29,545 bases of DNA, from IMG/VR virus record IMGVR_UViG_3300000117_000158, positions 1-29,545 of that record, one strand, 5' to 3'. The notes beneath the pieces are model-generated. The model saw nothing but the letters and a program-made list of their open reading frames with translations, did no database searches and had not been told where the DNA came from. Origin of the DNA: a virus. The translations under genes and the position numbers were made by a program. Shown here piece by piece: positions 8,815 to 20,000 of this stretch (the first letter of the stretch is position 1; each line of letters opens with the position of its first letter).

Positions 8815-11031
8815 ATGGCACAAGAAAACTATAATACATTTGATTTTACTCCTTACGAATCAAACTTTGCTGAGGGCCGTAGAGAAGAATTAGCTGATAG
8901 AACAAGAAAAGAATTTGATACTAATAAAGCAGAGTATGATATTCTTAAAAGAACTATTGGCGCTCTTGAAGTAACTGATGCTAATAAATACCATATAGAT
9001 CAAATGAATGCTGACATAGATAAAACTATGCAAGGTGTTCTTGAAACTGGAAGGTACGATCTTGCAAGCTTTGCAGTGTCCGATTCTCTTACAAGGTTTA
9101 TGACAGATAATGTTGTAAAGAATGCTGTAGAAGGTTTTCAAACAAGAAAAAAAGAAAAACAGCTTATAGCTGCTAATCCTGATAAATTTCATGATTACAA
9201 TATAGTGCCTGCAAGAGTTGATTTAGACACAAGTCAAAAACTTACAGCTGCTGAATATAATGATCCTGCTAAAATGCAGAACTCAAGAGTGATGTATGAC
9301 CCCACAACACAAGCTGTTGAATATATAGATCTTAGTGAGGGACATGATGCTAAAGATGGAGCATATTTAGGAAACTCTGAAGAAATTAAAAGTCATCAAG
9401 CTAAAGCGTATGAAATGATGAAAAGTATAGCTACTGACCCTACACATTATAAATATGTAAAAGCAGTAGCAAATGCTTATGGAGTTACTGATGATATAGC
9501 TAAAAAATTCATTATGAGTGGTAAAGCTGTAACTGAGGGTAAAGTGCAAGGTTTAGCCGAAGAGTTACTACAGATGTACTCTGATACACCTGAAGGACTT
9601 CAAAGAGCTAGAGATTTAGCTAGAAAAGTAAGCTCTAATGTTGAAGAATTATCTATACCTGCTACAGGGATGAGTCCAGGGATGAGTATTCCTGTTATGA
9701 ATACTAACAGCCCAGAAGAAATTCAAGCTGCTCTTTTAAACGATCTTGTAACTGCAGGTCAAACTCAGATAGGTGTTACACAAAATCTTACTAATATCCC
9801 TCAAGACAGAGTTAGTACAACTTCAAAAACTTCAGATACAGAAGGATTAATATATAAAGATTATACTGTAGGAGATCAGTTAAATCTTATGAACGAAACT
9901 CATGCAGAACAAATAAAAAATGCTAATAGTGGTGCAGCAGGGCCATATAAATCAGATGGTTCTTTTAATACTGAAGAGAGTGAAGTTTTAGGTACAAGCA
10001 CTATTGATAGAAAAAAGCGAACAGCACTCCTTAAAGGACAAACAGCATTACTTAGAGCTAAAGAGCATTTAGCAACTGTTCAAGTAGTAGATCCTTTAAC
10101 TGGAGGGGTTATGTCTAGCACTAATCCTTTAGATATTAAAGATGAATACGAAAGAATTGCTTATATTCTTGACACTACTAAAGATATTAGGCCTCCTGGT
10201 ATAACAGATATGCAACATGTGCAAGCTTATGAAAAAAGATTGCGACAAGAAACTCATGCAGTTGTTTCTTCTAAAGGTATACCTCCAGGAAAAAGAGATG
10301 AAGCAGCTAATTTTGTACTGCAGGATATAAATAAAGGAAAACTTTATAGCCCTGGTATTCGAGGAGGTCAAGCTGTAACTTTAAATCAAATGTCTGCAGA
10401 TTTAGCTGATGGATTTTTATGGAATAGTAAATCGGATTTAGTTAAATATCAAAATCAAATTTTAGATGCTTTAGAAGTAGCCAAGGGAGGTACTTCTAAG
10501 CTAGAAAAGAATCCAATTAGTGTTGTTGTTAAGGGAGCAAGTTTAGATCCTAAATACCCTGGAGCATTTATGTTAGAAGTAACTAATACATCTGTTACAG
10601 GGCCTGAAGCTTCTCAAACTATTTATTTTGAAGGTGCTGCAAACCCTAGAAATACTTTAACTCCTGCTGCATATTTAGTAGGAGTAAGAAATGGTACATA
10701 TAGAGGTTTAGAAGTTCCATATCCTTTTGAGTACCCAGATGGAAATATTAGGTATTTAAAAGAAGATTTAGCTGCAGTTAAAGATAAAAAAGGAAATATT
10801 ATTAAAGATGCAGATGGAAATATTAAATATGAATCTGTTGTAGAATTAATAATTAAGCAGCCTGATAAGGTAGAAGTAAGTAGAACTACTTTAACTAAAT
10901 CTGAACATGCTCAGTATTTTGATCTTGCTGATAAAAGAATTTGGGATCAATACAGAAATGGAAACACTCCAAGTGCAAATCTTTTTAGATCTGATATAGA
11001 TAGCAAAGACGCGTATGACGCAGGTAAATAA
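8815..11031 (+). CDS. Unidentified virion-block protein, possible cargo protein
   Basis: A 738-residue soluble-looking protein that I do not recognise. The first ~180 residues are strongly helical and charged (EGRREELADRTRKEFDTNK, then DANKYHIDQMNADIDKTMQG). The middle continues with alternating helices. Residues about 560-690 look beta-rich (VVVKGASLDPKYPGAFMLEV and following), with a DKKGNIIKDADGNIKYE turn-rich hairpin near 660-676. No signal peptide, membrane helix or catalytic motif is apparent. The gene sits four bases after the GG-repeat protein and 27 bases before the giant polymerase gene. In crAss-like phages, proteins in this interval are packaged in the virion, so a structural or ejected role is likely, but that rests only on position. 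Codon use and AT-richness match its neighbours. Confidence 0.55.
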   Translation: MAQENYNTFDFTPYESNFAEGRREELADRTRKEFDTNKAEYDILKRTIGALEVTDANKYHIDQMNADIDKTMQGVLETGRYDLASFAVSDSLTRFMTDNVVKNAVEGFQTRKKEKQLIAANPDKFHDYNIVPARVDLDTSQKLTAAEYNDPAKMQNSRVMYDPTTQAVEYIDLSEGHDAKDGAYLGNSEEIKSHQAKAYEMMKSIATDPTHYKYVKAVANAYGVTDDIAKKFIMSGKAVTEGKVQGLAEELLQMYSDTPEGLQRARDLARKVSSNVEELSIPATGMSPGMSIPVMNTNSPEEIQAALLNDLVTAGQTQIGVTQNLTNIPQDRVSTTSKTSDTEGLIYKDYTVGDQLNLMNETHAEQIKNANSGAAGPYKSDGSFNTEESEVLGTSTIDRKKRTALLKGQTALLRAKEHLATVQVVDPLTGGVMSSTNPLDIKDEYERIAYILDTTKDIRPPGITDMQHVQAYEKRLRQETHAVVSSKGIPPGKRDEAANFVLQDINKGKLYSPGIRGGQAVTLNQMSADLADGFLWNSKSDLVKYQNQILDALEVAKGGTSKLEKNPISVVVKGASLDPKYPGAFMLEVTNTSVTGPEASQTIYFEGAANPRNTLTPAAYLVGVRNGTYRGLEVPYPFEYPDGNIRYLKEDLAAVKDKKGNIIKDADGNIKYESVVELIIKQPDKVEVSRTTLTKSEHAQYFDLADKRIWDQYRNGNTPSANLFRSDIDSKDAYDAGK

Positions 11032-11058
11032 ATATTTAATTTACAGTACCTTTATAAA
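11032..11058 (+). other. AT-rich leader before the giant polymerase gene
   Basis: This 27-base gap is the largest between any two + strand genes of the window. It consists of AT-rich sequence ending in cctttataaa directly before ATG. I see no Shine-Dalgarno, no stem-loop with a T-run, and no match to the Bacteroidota TAnnTTTG promoter element. It could contain part of a late promoter, with the rest inside the preceding gene, but nothing in the sequence shows this. Confidence 0.3.
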
Positions 11059-14000
11059 ATGGATGAAGACGAACTTTTAGAAAACGAAGCTATTGAAGTA
11101 TCTCCTGAAACTGAACCTACTCCATCTCTCAGCCCTGAAGAACTTCAAAAAGAATTAGAAACTACTATTATAGGTATGGAAGCTACTACAGAGTATGCTT
11201 CTCAAGCACCTATTACAGGGTATGAAACTGTAGGAGAATATATAGATCCGGAGTTTGGTAAATACAAACAAGATTTTGAAGCTGCTAATGTTGAGCAAGC
11301 TCAAAATTTACAAGAATTAAGAGGATACACTCAAACAGTTGGAGATAAATGGGGAAATGGACTTATAAAATTTGGGGGAAAAACTCTTACTAATGTTATA
11401 GGTAGTACTATAGGGTTAGGGTACGGAATTTATTCAGGTATAAGAGATGGTGAGTTTAACTCGTTCTATAATAATGAGTTTGCAAGAGGTATAGATGACA
11501 TTAATAAGTATATGGATGGGGCTCTCCCTAACCATTACACTGTAGAAGAAAGAAATAAAGGATTGTGGGACCAGATGGGTACTGCAAACTTCTGGTCTGA
11601 CCAGGTAATGAATGGTATGAGCTTCGTAGCAGGAGCTGTACTGACTGAAATGCTTACAGCCGGTCTAGGAAGTGCTGCACTTGCAGGCACATTTTCTCGT
11701 ATGCAGAAAGCTACAAGTCTCCTTAAAAACTCTGCTAGAGCTAATAAGATAGAAGGAGTTTTAGGTAGGGGGGCCGAGTTTATGAATAGAAAAAATATAC
11801 TCGAAGGAAGTACAATTATACGGCAGCTAGCAACCGGTGCAAGCTATGAATCAGGCGTAGAAGCTAGACATTCTTACGATACTATAAAAGAAAATCTTAT
11901 TAAAGTAGCTTTAGAAAATAAAGGTCTAGACTGGTCTGCAATGTCTGAAGATGAAAAGCTTGAGGCTCTTGATGCAAACGAAAGACAAAAGATAGAGGAC
12001 GAAGCTACTACTATATCTAACGGTGTATTTGCAGGTAACTTTGCTTTAGTAGGTATGAGTAATATGCTTATGCTACCAAAACTTTATGGTAAAGGGGCAA
12101 AAAGAATAATTGGGGACTTACCTGGAATACGACAAACTTTAGGAAGAGCTTCTAAGACAGGACAAACTACAAAACAACTTGCTAAAAAATACTTAACTGA
12201 TACTGCTGCAGGAAGATTTGCTAAGAAAGTAGGAAATGCTGCACGTACAGAAACTGGTAAAAAGATAGGAGATGCAGCTAGAATTGCAGGAAAAACTTTA
12301 GGGACAGCAGGGTACGAAGGTTTTGTAGAAGAAGGTTTACAAGGAGCAATGGGAAGAGCTTCTGCAGATTATGCTCTTCTATCAGGTATTAGAGAAGATG
12401 CAGGTATGAATGACTTGTTTGACTCTGTATATGATTCTTTTACACAAGGAGCTAAGGAGTCTTACACTACTACAGAAGGACTTAAAGAAGTAGTTATAGG
12501 TGCAATGCTTGGTGGACTAGGTATGCCTGGTGTAAATCTAACAGTACAAGACGCATATAAGGATACTAAAGAAAGAAGAGAGTATATAAACAGACTTGAA
12601 AAGCTTCAAAAAGATCATCCTAGTTTAATGAACTCTATAAGAGCTCACGGAAGTTTCTTTATGAATGTATCTAAAAGAAGTAAACTTTTAGATACTGCTT
12701 TTGAAGGAGGAGATCTTGCATTAGTAAAAGATCTTGAGCATGATAATTTCTTTGATTTTGTTATGTCTAAAATGATAACAGGTCAGTACGAAGATATTGA
12801 GACTCAAAGCCAAGATATTCTTGATTCATCAGAAGAAGAATTTAGAGAGCTTGGAGGATACACTGTAGAAAGTCTTCCATCGTCAGAAGTAAATGCTCGT
12901 AAAATAGAAGTAGTAGAAGCTACAAGAAAAAGAGCTGCTAAAATAAAAGAAGCTGTAGAAAAAGTTGATGAGCATCTTAGACTAAGTGAAAGAGAAAAAG
13001 TTTTAGATTCTGAAAAACCTGGTACTATGGGGTATTTGCGCAAGCAACTTATCCATAGCTTATCTGTAATGGACAATGTTCAAGAGAGAGAAGAGGCTAT
13101 AATTAAAGAAGTAGCTAAACTTACAGGAGGTAAAATATCTTCTGTAGCATGGTCTATAGACAAAGATGGGAGAGGAAGTAAAGAAGATAGAACATCTACT
13201 ATAGATTATACTGATGCAGATGGTAACGTTAAAAGCGTAGATATAGGAGCATTTTTTGAAGATGCACCTATAAGAGCAGCTATAGCGCAAATGGATGCAA
13301 TTATAAATGCTCTTGAGGCTGGAGAAAAAACTGAAGAAGTTAAAAAGCAGCTTGATGAACTTTATGATAGAAAACTTGAACTATCTGAGTATGCAAAAGA
13401 AGTAGGAGAGGATAATATTCTTTCTGGGGAAGAGTATGAAAAAATTATAAAACCGTGGCAAGAAGTTGATCCTGACGGAGTAGTTGTAAATGGAGAGCAG
13501 GTACAGACATATTTAAAAGACCTTAGAAAACTAAGAGCTAGGAGACAGAAAGCTGTAGAGATGTATAAGCAGCTTATGGATCCTACTTACCGTCCACAAG
13601 CTATTCAAAGCATTCAAGATAAGATCAATGCAATGGATACTGATCTTACAGAGGCTGAAAAAGCTGCTAAAGAAAGGAAAGAAAAGAAAGAAAAAGAGCA
13701 AATTGAAAACTTTAAATCTAAGATTGTAGAAGCTAAAAAAGTTACACTTAGACAGATTGAAGCATTTGAAAATCAGCTAAAAGAAACACAGGCCCTTATA
13801 GATTCTTATCTAGAGGATCTAACAGAAATTGCAGATAAGCTTGAGGCGGGACAAAAAATACGTAAAAAGAATGGGCAGTTTATGTCCAAAAAGGATGCTC
13901 TAGATCTTATCAATAATATTGAAGGGACTGTTACAGAGGGAGAAACTATCCTACAAGATATAGCTAAAGACAGAGATAGTCTTATAGAGTCTTTAACTAT

Positions 14001-17000
14001 AATAGAAGAGTTTGAAGAAAATATTCCTAATCTAGATACTTACGCAGCAGAAATGTATGGTAGTGTAGAGCAAATGATGGCTACACTAGGTGTTGAAGAT
14101 GATCTATCTTCTTATAGGTTGGAAATGATGCGGGAAATTAAAGGCATTAAAGACCACCATACAGAGCACTTTAAAGCTATGGATGCTGCTGCAGAAGAAG
14201 TTAAAGAAGCTTTAGGTAGTTTATATAGAGATCGAAACTTACTACTTGCGCTACTTGATGATTTAGATAAAGTACCAGGGGACTCTTCTAAAAGTGAAAA
14301 AGAAGACTTATTAGAAGAGCTTAAACTTACAGAAGAAGCTATAGCAGCTATAAAAGAAAGGAAAAACAGACAGATATTTGAAAGAGAATCTCTTGAAAGT
14401 AAAGTTTTATCAGAAGTAGCTGCAGCTTTAGATGACTCTTATATGCGACTGTATACATTTTCAAAGATAGAGTCTATGGCAGGTACAGAGAAAGATACTT
14501 CCTCTCCTACAAAGCCAAGTAAAGACTACGACTATTCCTTTGAAGATGCATCTACATCTAAAGAAGCTACAACAGTTTTAAGAAAGCCTGATCTTACAGA
14601 TACCGGCTATTCTAAAACTATAACTAATCATAAAAAAGATTTAAGTAAGGGTATAAAAGAAGGAGCACTTGATACTTATAAAGAACTTAAAGATGTAGTA
14701 GGTCCTACAAAAGATGAGCAAAGAAAACTTGCTCATGCTATATCTGTTTTAAGATTCCATAACTGGAAAGACTCTGTTAAAATAGGAGCTAACTACAGCA
14801 AAAAAACTAAAAGAACTTATTACAGCCACTCTGTAGCTGCAATTACAGTGGATAATATCCCAGAAGAGTTAGGGGATATGCTTACTGAAAAAGATTTCTA
14901 TAGAACCTCGGAAGAAATAGAACAAAACCTTCCTAGTTCTGAAATTAAACTTGTAGTATTTCAAAATCAAAAAAGTACCTATAATAAAAAGACAGGTAAA
15001 ACCGAATTTGAAAACGTAAATGAGTTTGTAACTGTAGAAGATGAGCAAGGTAAAGGCTTAGTATTTGCTAATTCTATGATGCCTACTCTAGATATAGAGG
15101 GTAGAGAAAGATTTAGAGATGATTATAACTTAGAAGATTCTGAGAAAGAAGACATAAGGGCGGCACATGAGTCTTGGAGGAATGAGATTATTAACGAGGC
15201 TAAAAAAACCCAAGAAATATTCTTATATCCTATTAAAGAAAAGTCAATAGGAGAGCTTATACTCAATAAAGAGCCTGAACAAAACAGTGGAAAGCTTAAC
15301 GGCAAAAATCAATACAGCTCTGTTCCTTTATATATAGGTTCATCTAACGAAGGATTAAACAGTACAGTAGGTCTTCCTGTGGGAAAAGTAACTGTTGCTA
15401 CTAGACCAGGACTTGTATGGGCACAAGACACTGCAAGACAGATGCCTATTCCTATGGTAGGAAGAATGCTTTCTGAAGAAGAAGTAATGAATGCATCTCG
15501 TTTATTGCATTTGTTCTTGAAGAAACGTACAGAGTTTATAGCTGAAGAAAAAAAGAAAAAGAATCCTAATTCTTATAAGGATGCAATGAAAAACCTTCAA
15601 GCTTTTACTATAGAAGTAGAAGGCAAAAAGGTTAATCTTAAAAAAGCAATTGAAGATCTTGTATACTTCCAATCTTCTAAAAAAGAAAAAGATAATATAG
15701 ATTTTCAATTATACCACAATAAAGGATCTTTAGTATTTGGAGCAGATGAGCGAACAATTGAACTTAAGGATTTTGAAGAAGGGAGTGAAAGTGCTGTAGT
15801 AGGAGCGTTTAACGAATTTTTAGCTAAAAAATACCACAACGTAAATAAAGGTAGCCTGGGTACAAAAACCGATGGATGGGTAGAGCTTGTACTTGATGAA
15901 AATCTAGAAGTAGATACAGATAGAACAGATGTATCTTGGAAAAACTACAACGAGTATCTATTAAAAGATAGAGATATAGGGCAGTCACCTCTAATGACAA
16001 GGGCCACTCCTATCTTTATGAAAGAAACCAGAGATGGTAAGACTGTAAACTTCCGACCTTTAGATGCTCCTAGAGCTTTAGGTGGGTACATTAAATTTGA
16101 TCCTTCAGAGAAAAGAAGAGAATCTTTAGCAGGAAGAAGAGCTGAAGCACCTGCAATTAAAACTAAGTTTAAAACTAAAAGAGAGCAGGAACTAGCAGAT
16201 GCTGCAGAAGCAGGAGCACAAGCTGCTATACGGACCTTACAAAAACAAGGATTTACTCCAACAGAACCTACAGAAGATCCAAATCAAAGTCCGCCTTTAG
16301 AAGACGTAATTGAAGCCGCTAAAAAAAGAGCTAAAGACCCTGCATCTGAAGAAGAGCAGGCTATAGAAGCAGCAAAAAAGCAAGCCCAAGAATCTGAAAA
16401 GCGTGATATAGATGGTGCTTTAGATATGTTCAGTAAAGATCTAGTCTTTGAAGCTCTTGATGATAAAAACAGTGCAGGAAAACGTCTTGAAGAAAGATAC
16501 GAAGAAGGAAGCCTTGACCCTGAAGTTAAAGGTTACGTAGAAGAGTGGTTAAACTCTAGCTCTGATCCAGATGCTGTTCCTGCTGATCCCGAAGTAAAAA
16601 GGCTAAAAGGAACTATAGAAAGTCTAAGGAGTAGACTTACACGTCCTATTAAAGCAGGAAGTAGCAGTACTCATGTTTTATTTGATGCAGAAGGTAATGT
16701 TTTAAGTGTGGGGTACTTAGAAGGTACTGATGTTGTAGATGAACGCGATAATCCACGTATACCTAAAGCAAATTTTGATTTCAATATTGAGAATGCAAAA
16801 AAAGAACGAAAAAAGCTTTTAGATAAAATTGAAAATCTTCAAAGTGATATTGCTAAAAAAGAATCTGGTTCAAATCCATTTGTTGCTCCTGGAAAAGACG
16901 AAACGGATAATTTTCTTACAAGCTCTTATGAGCTTGCTTCAGATGACTACATAAAAGAAGAGTACGGAGAAGAACTAGCTCGTGTAAAAGGAATGACCTC

Positions 17001-20000
17001 TGCTGAAATAATACCTGTTATAGGTATGGTTAAGGGTATGAGTGGAGAAGGTTATGCTATGCTTAGAAAAGATGGTAAGATCTTAGTATCCAACCTTGCA
17101 CCGGGAGGAGCATTATACCATGAAACCTTCCATGATGTATCTCTTACAATGCTATCAAAAGAAGATAGAGAGAAAATATACAACATAGTAAGAAATTTAA
17201 AAGGGGAAGCAGTACCTTATCAAGAGATAGCTAAAGGAGAGCAGGATAGATCTTATAAACCTAAATCAAAGCCTCTTTCAGAGTTTACAGATAAGGAGAC
17301 AGAGGAGTGGCTTGCAGAAGAGTTTAGAAGGTATGCACTTTCTAAAGGAAAGTATAAAATAGGTAAAGACACAGTTACACCTAGAGAAGAAAACTTCTTT
17401 AAAAAGCTTTTCAACTTTATCAGGAATACATTTAGAGCTATGTTCAAACTGGACAAAGCTTTAGATACAGATTTTGATCTTCAAGGTGTAGAGGAACTTT
17501 TTACAAAGATTGAAAGTGGAGGATTTAAAAACGCTCAGAGACACTTAGAGAATCTTGAGTCTGGAGATGATGTAATGATGTCAGCTAAATTAGCTGGGGA
17601 AACTACAGCTCGATTTACAGCAGACCTTAACTCTACACTTACAGCTTATTTTGCAGATGCACTTCAAGGAGGAACTTTTACAAATGAAGCAGGAGAAGAG
17701 CAGGAAATCTCTGTAAAATTTGAAGATTTCTTAGATCTTTCTACAGGTGAAAGAGATGCACAGATCCGAATGGCATACTTTAATGCCTGGACAAACATGT
17801 ATAATGACCTTCTTGTAAAGTATAACAACTCTAAAGAAGGGTCTGAAGAACAGCAACATGCATTATCAACTTTAAAACACCTGTACGGTAATGAAGTAGA
17901 TGGTCGTGCACGAAGACTAGAGGCTGTAAATCTTCACAAACAATTCTTATCAGAGTTAGGGCTTGACTTTGAAGTAGAAGATTCAAGAGATGAAGATGAA
18001 GTAACAAGTAAAATGTTTGCAGATGTATCTGACAGAATGGAAATGTCTCCTACAGACTCTGCAAAAGGTATAGTAAAACTTCTTCTAGGTACAATTCCTA
18101 TTACAACAGGAGAAACAAACTCTACTGGATTGCGTGGTGTGTATGAACTTAAAACAGTTATTAAAACACTTCAAACAAACTTAGAAGGTACTCTTGACTT
18201 TAAGACTCAACTTGAGATTATAGATGCACTTTCAGAGGACTACGATTGGGCACCACAAATACTTGAAAGGTTAGGGGAATATCAAATAGATGGAGGTACT
18301 GGTATAGAAACAGTATTACTCCACACTGCAGTACGTAGTCAGTTTGCTAAAACTATGTATGATACTCAGTATACTATCTTACAATCAAGTGGTAGAATAG
18401 GTAATATAAATCCTAGTCTTGAAAGAAACTTAAGAAGTATCCGTGCAAGATGGGACTCTTACCTACGAGGTAAAGAGAAGACAAGTGCTCACATGAAAAT
18501 GAGCCCGGAAGGAAGTATTGTATTTGACCCTAAAGCAAAAGCAACTTTTAACAGACAAAAGCTTGATCTTGAGGAGATTAGATCTAAAGTAATTCTTAAA
18601 GGTTACGGTCTAAAGTTAGACGCACTTGAGCACATAGGAATTACATTTTCTAACAGAGAAAAGTTAGAGGATATTCTAAGTATAGATCCAGAGCGTACAC
18701 TTAAAAACTCTGACGTTACATACAAAGAAGCTTTAGAAGATGGTCTTGCATTTGTTTACGGTGACCTTATTAAAGGATCTACAACTTTAGCATCTCTATT
18801 TGATAGAGCTGAGGCTCAGAGTGTTACAAGGATGAATGCTTTAGCTAGATTAGAGCTTGAGACTACTAAGATGGATTACGAGTTTCAACACCAAAATCCT
18901 GAAGGAAAAATTGTATACAGTATTTCACTTAACAACTATCTGACAACAATAGCAAACACTGCTGTAGATAAATTAAAAGGTGTTTACTATTCTTCAAAAA
19001 AGAACCTATCTAAAAATCCATACGCATTTTCTTCGCTTACACTAAAAGCATTGGAGGAAAATCCTGACAGTAAGATAGATATAATTGTTAGAGAGGGACT
19101 TACAATAGAAGGTGCTGGAGAAACAGGAGTTAAAACATCTAAGCTTAGACCTACAGATAACCTTGTAAGTTACATGGAATCTGTAATGCAAGGTGCAATG
19201 CCTTTACTTCAAGCTGCAGATATCTCTACAAACTTTGCTATACGTTTCCCTATACAAGAGTTTAAAACTATTGACTCTGCAAAAGAAGCTTTCTTAGGAT
19301 ATCTTACAGATGAGATAATGGCTGTAAACAAAGGAAGAAAGGAAGGTATAGACGTAGATTATTTTACGGAGAGGATTAATCGTCCAGGACTAGGCTCACT
19401 AAGAATGTTTGAGTCTCTTATGTCTAAAGTAGATGGACCTACAATAGCTCGTATGACACAGCTCATGAATGATCCTAAAGCAAGCCGTATAGATATAGAG
19501 AATTTTGTAAATGAAAACTCTGATAATATTTTTGACTCTATAGATGCTAATCTCAAAGTGAACATGCAAACACTTAAAGATTATATGTTAGAGCTTAACG
19601 TTATTCATGATAATGAAGATGGTACTTATCAAGTATTAGGTCTTAACAGAGAGCATTTTGGAAAAGAGCTATCTGACAATATAAACTCAGAGCAGTTAGA
19701 TGCATTCTTAGAAGAAGTAATTACAAAGCAAACAATCTATAAGAATGAAACTTTTAAAGTATTCTTTGGAGATCCTGCATTCTATAAAGCACTATTTAAA
19801 AGAGTTAAAGGAGCTGCAGGTGTAAAAGATATTTTTAATGTAGATCCTCAACTTGATAAATGGCTTAATGAGTCTGAAAATGCTAGAGCTCAGTATGATG
19901 GTAGAAAATCTGATGGTACAGAGGATCTTGCAGTTATACAAGAACCTGAAAGAATTACTCCATACTACAACGAGTATTTAAAAACTTTATCTCCAGAGAT

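Noticed and set aside
8394-9192. - strand frames of 96 and 100 residues that look like hydrophobic membrane proteins
   Set aside because: They are complements of Gln/Lys/Glu-rich coiled-coil coding sequence, which yields false Leu/Phe/Ser-rich frames.
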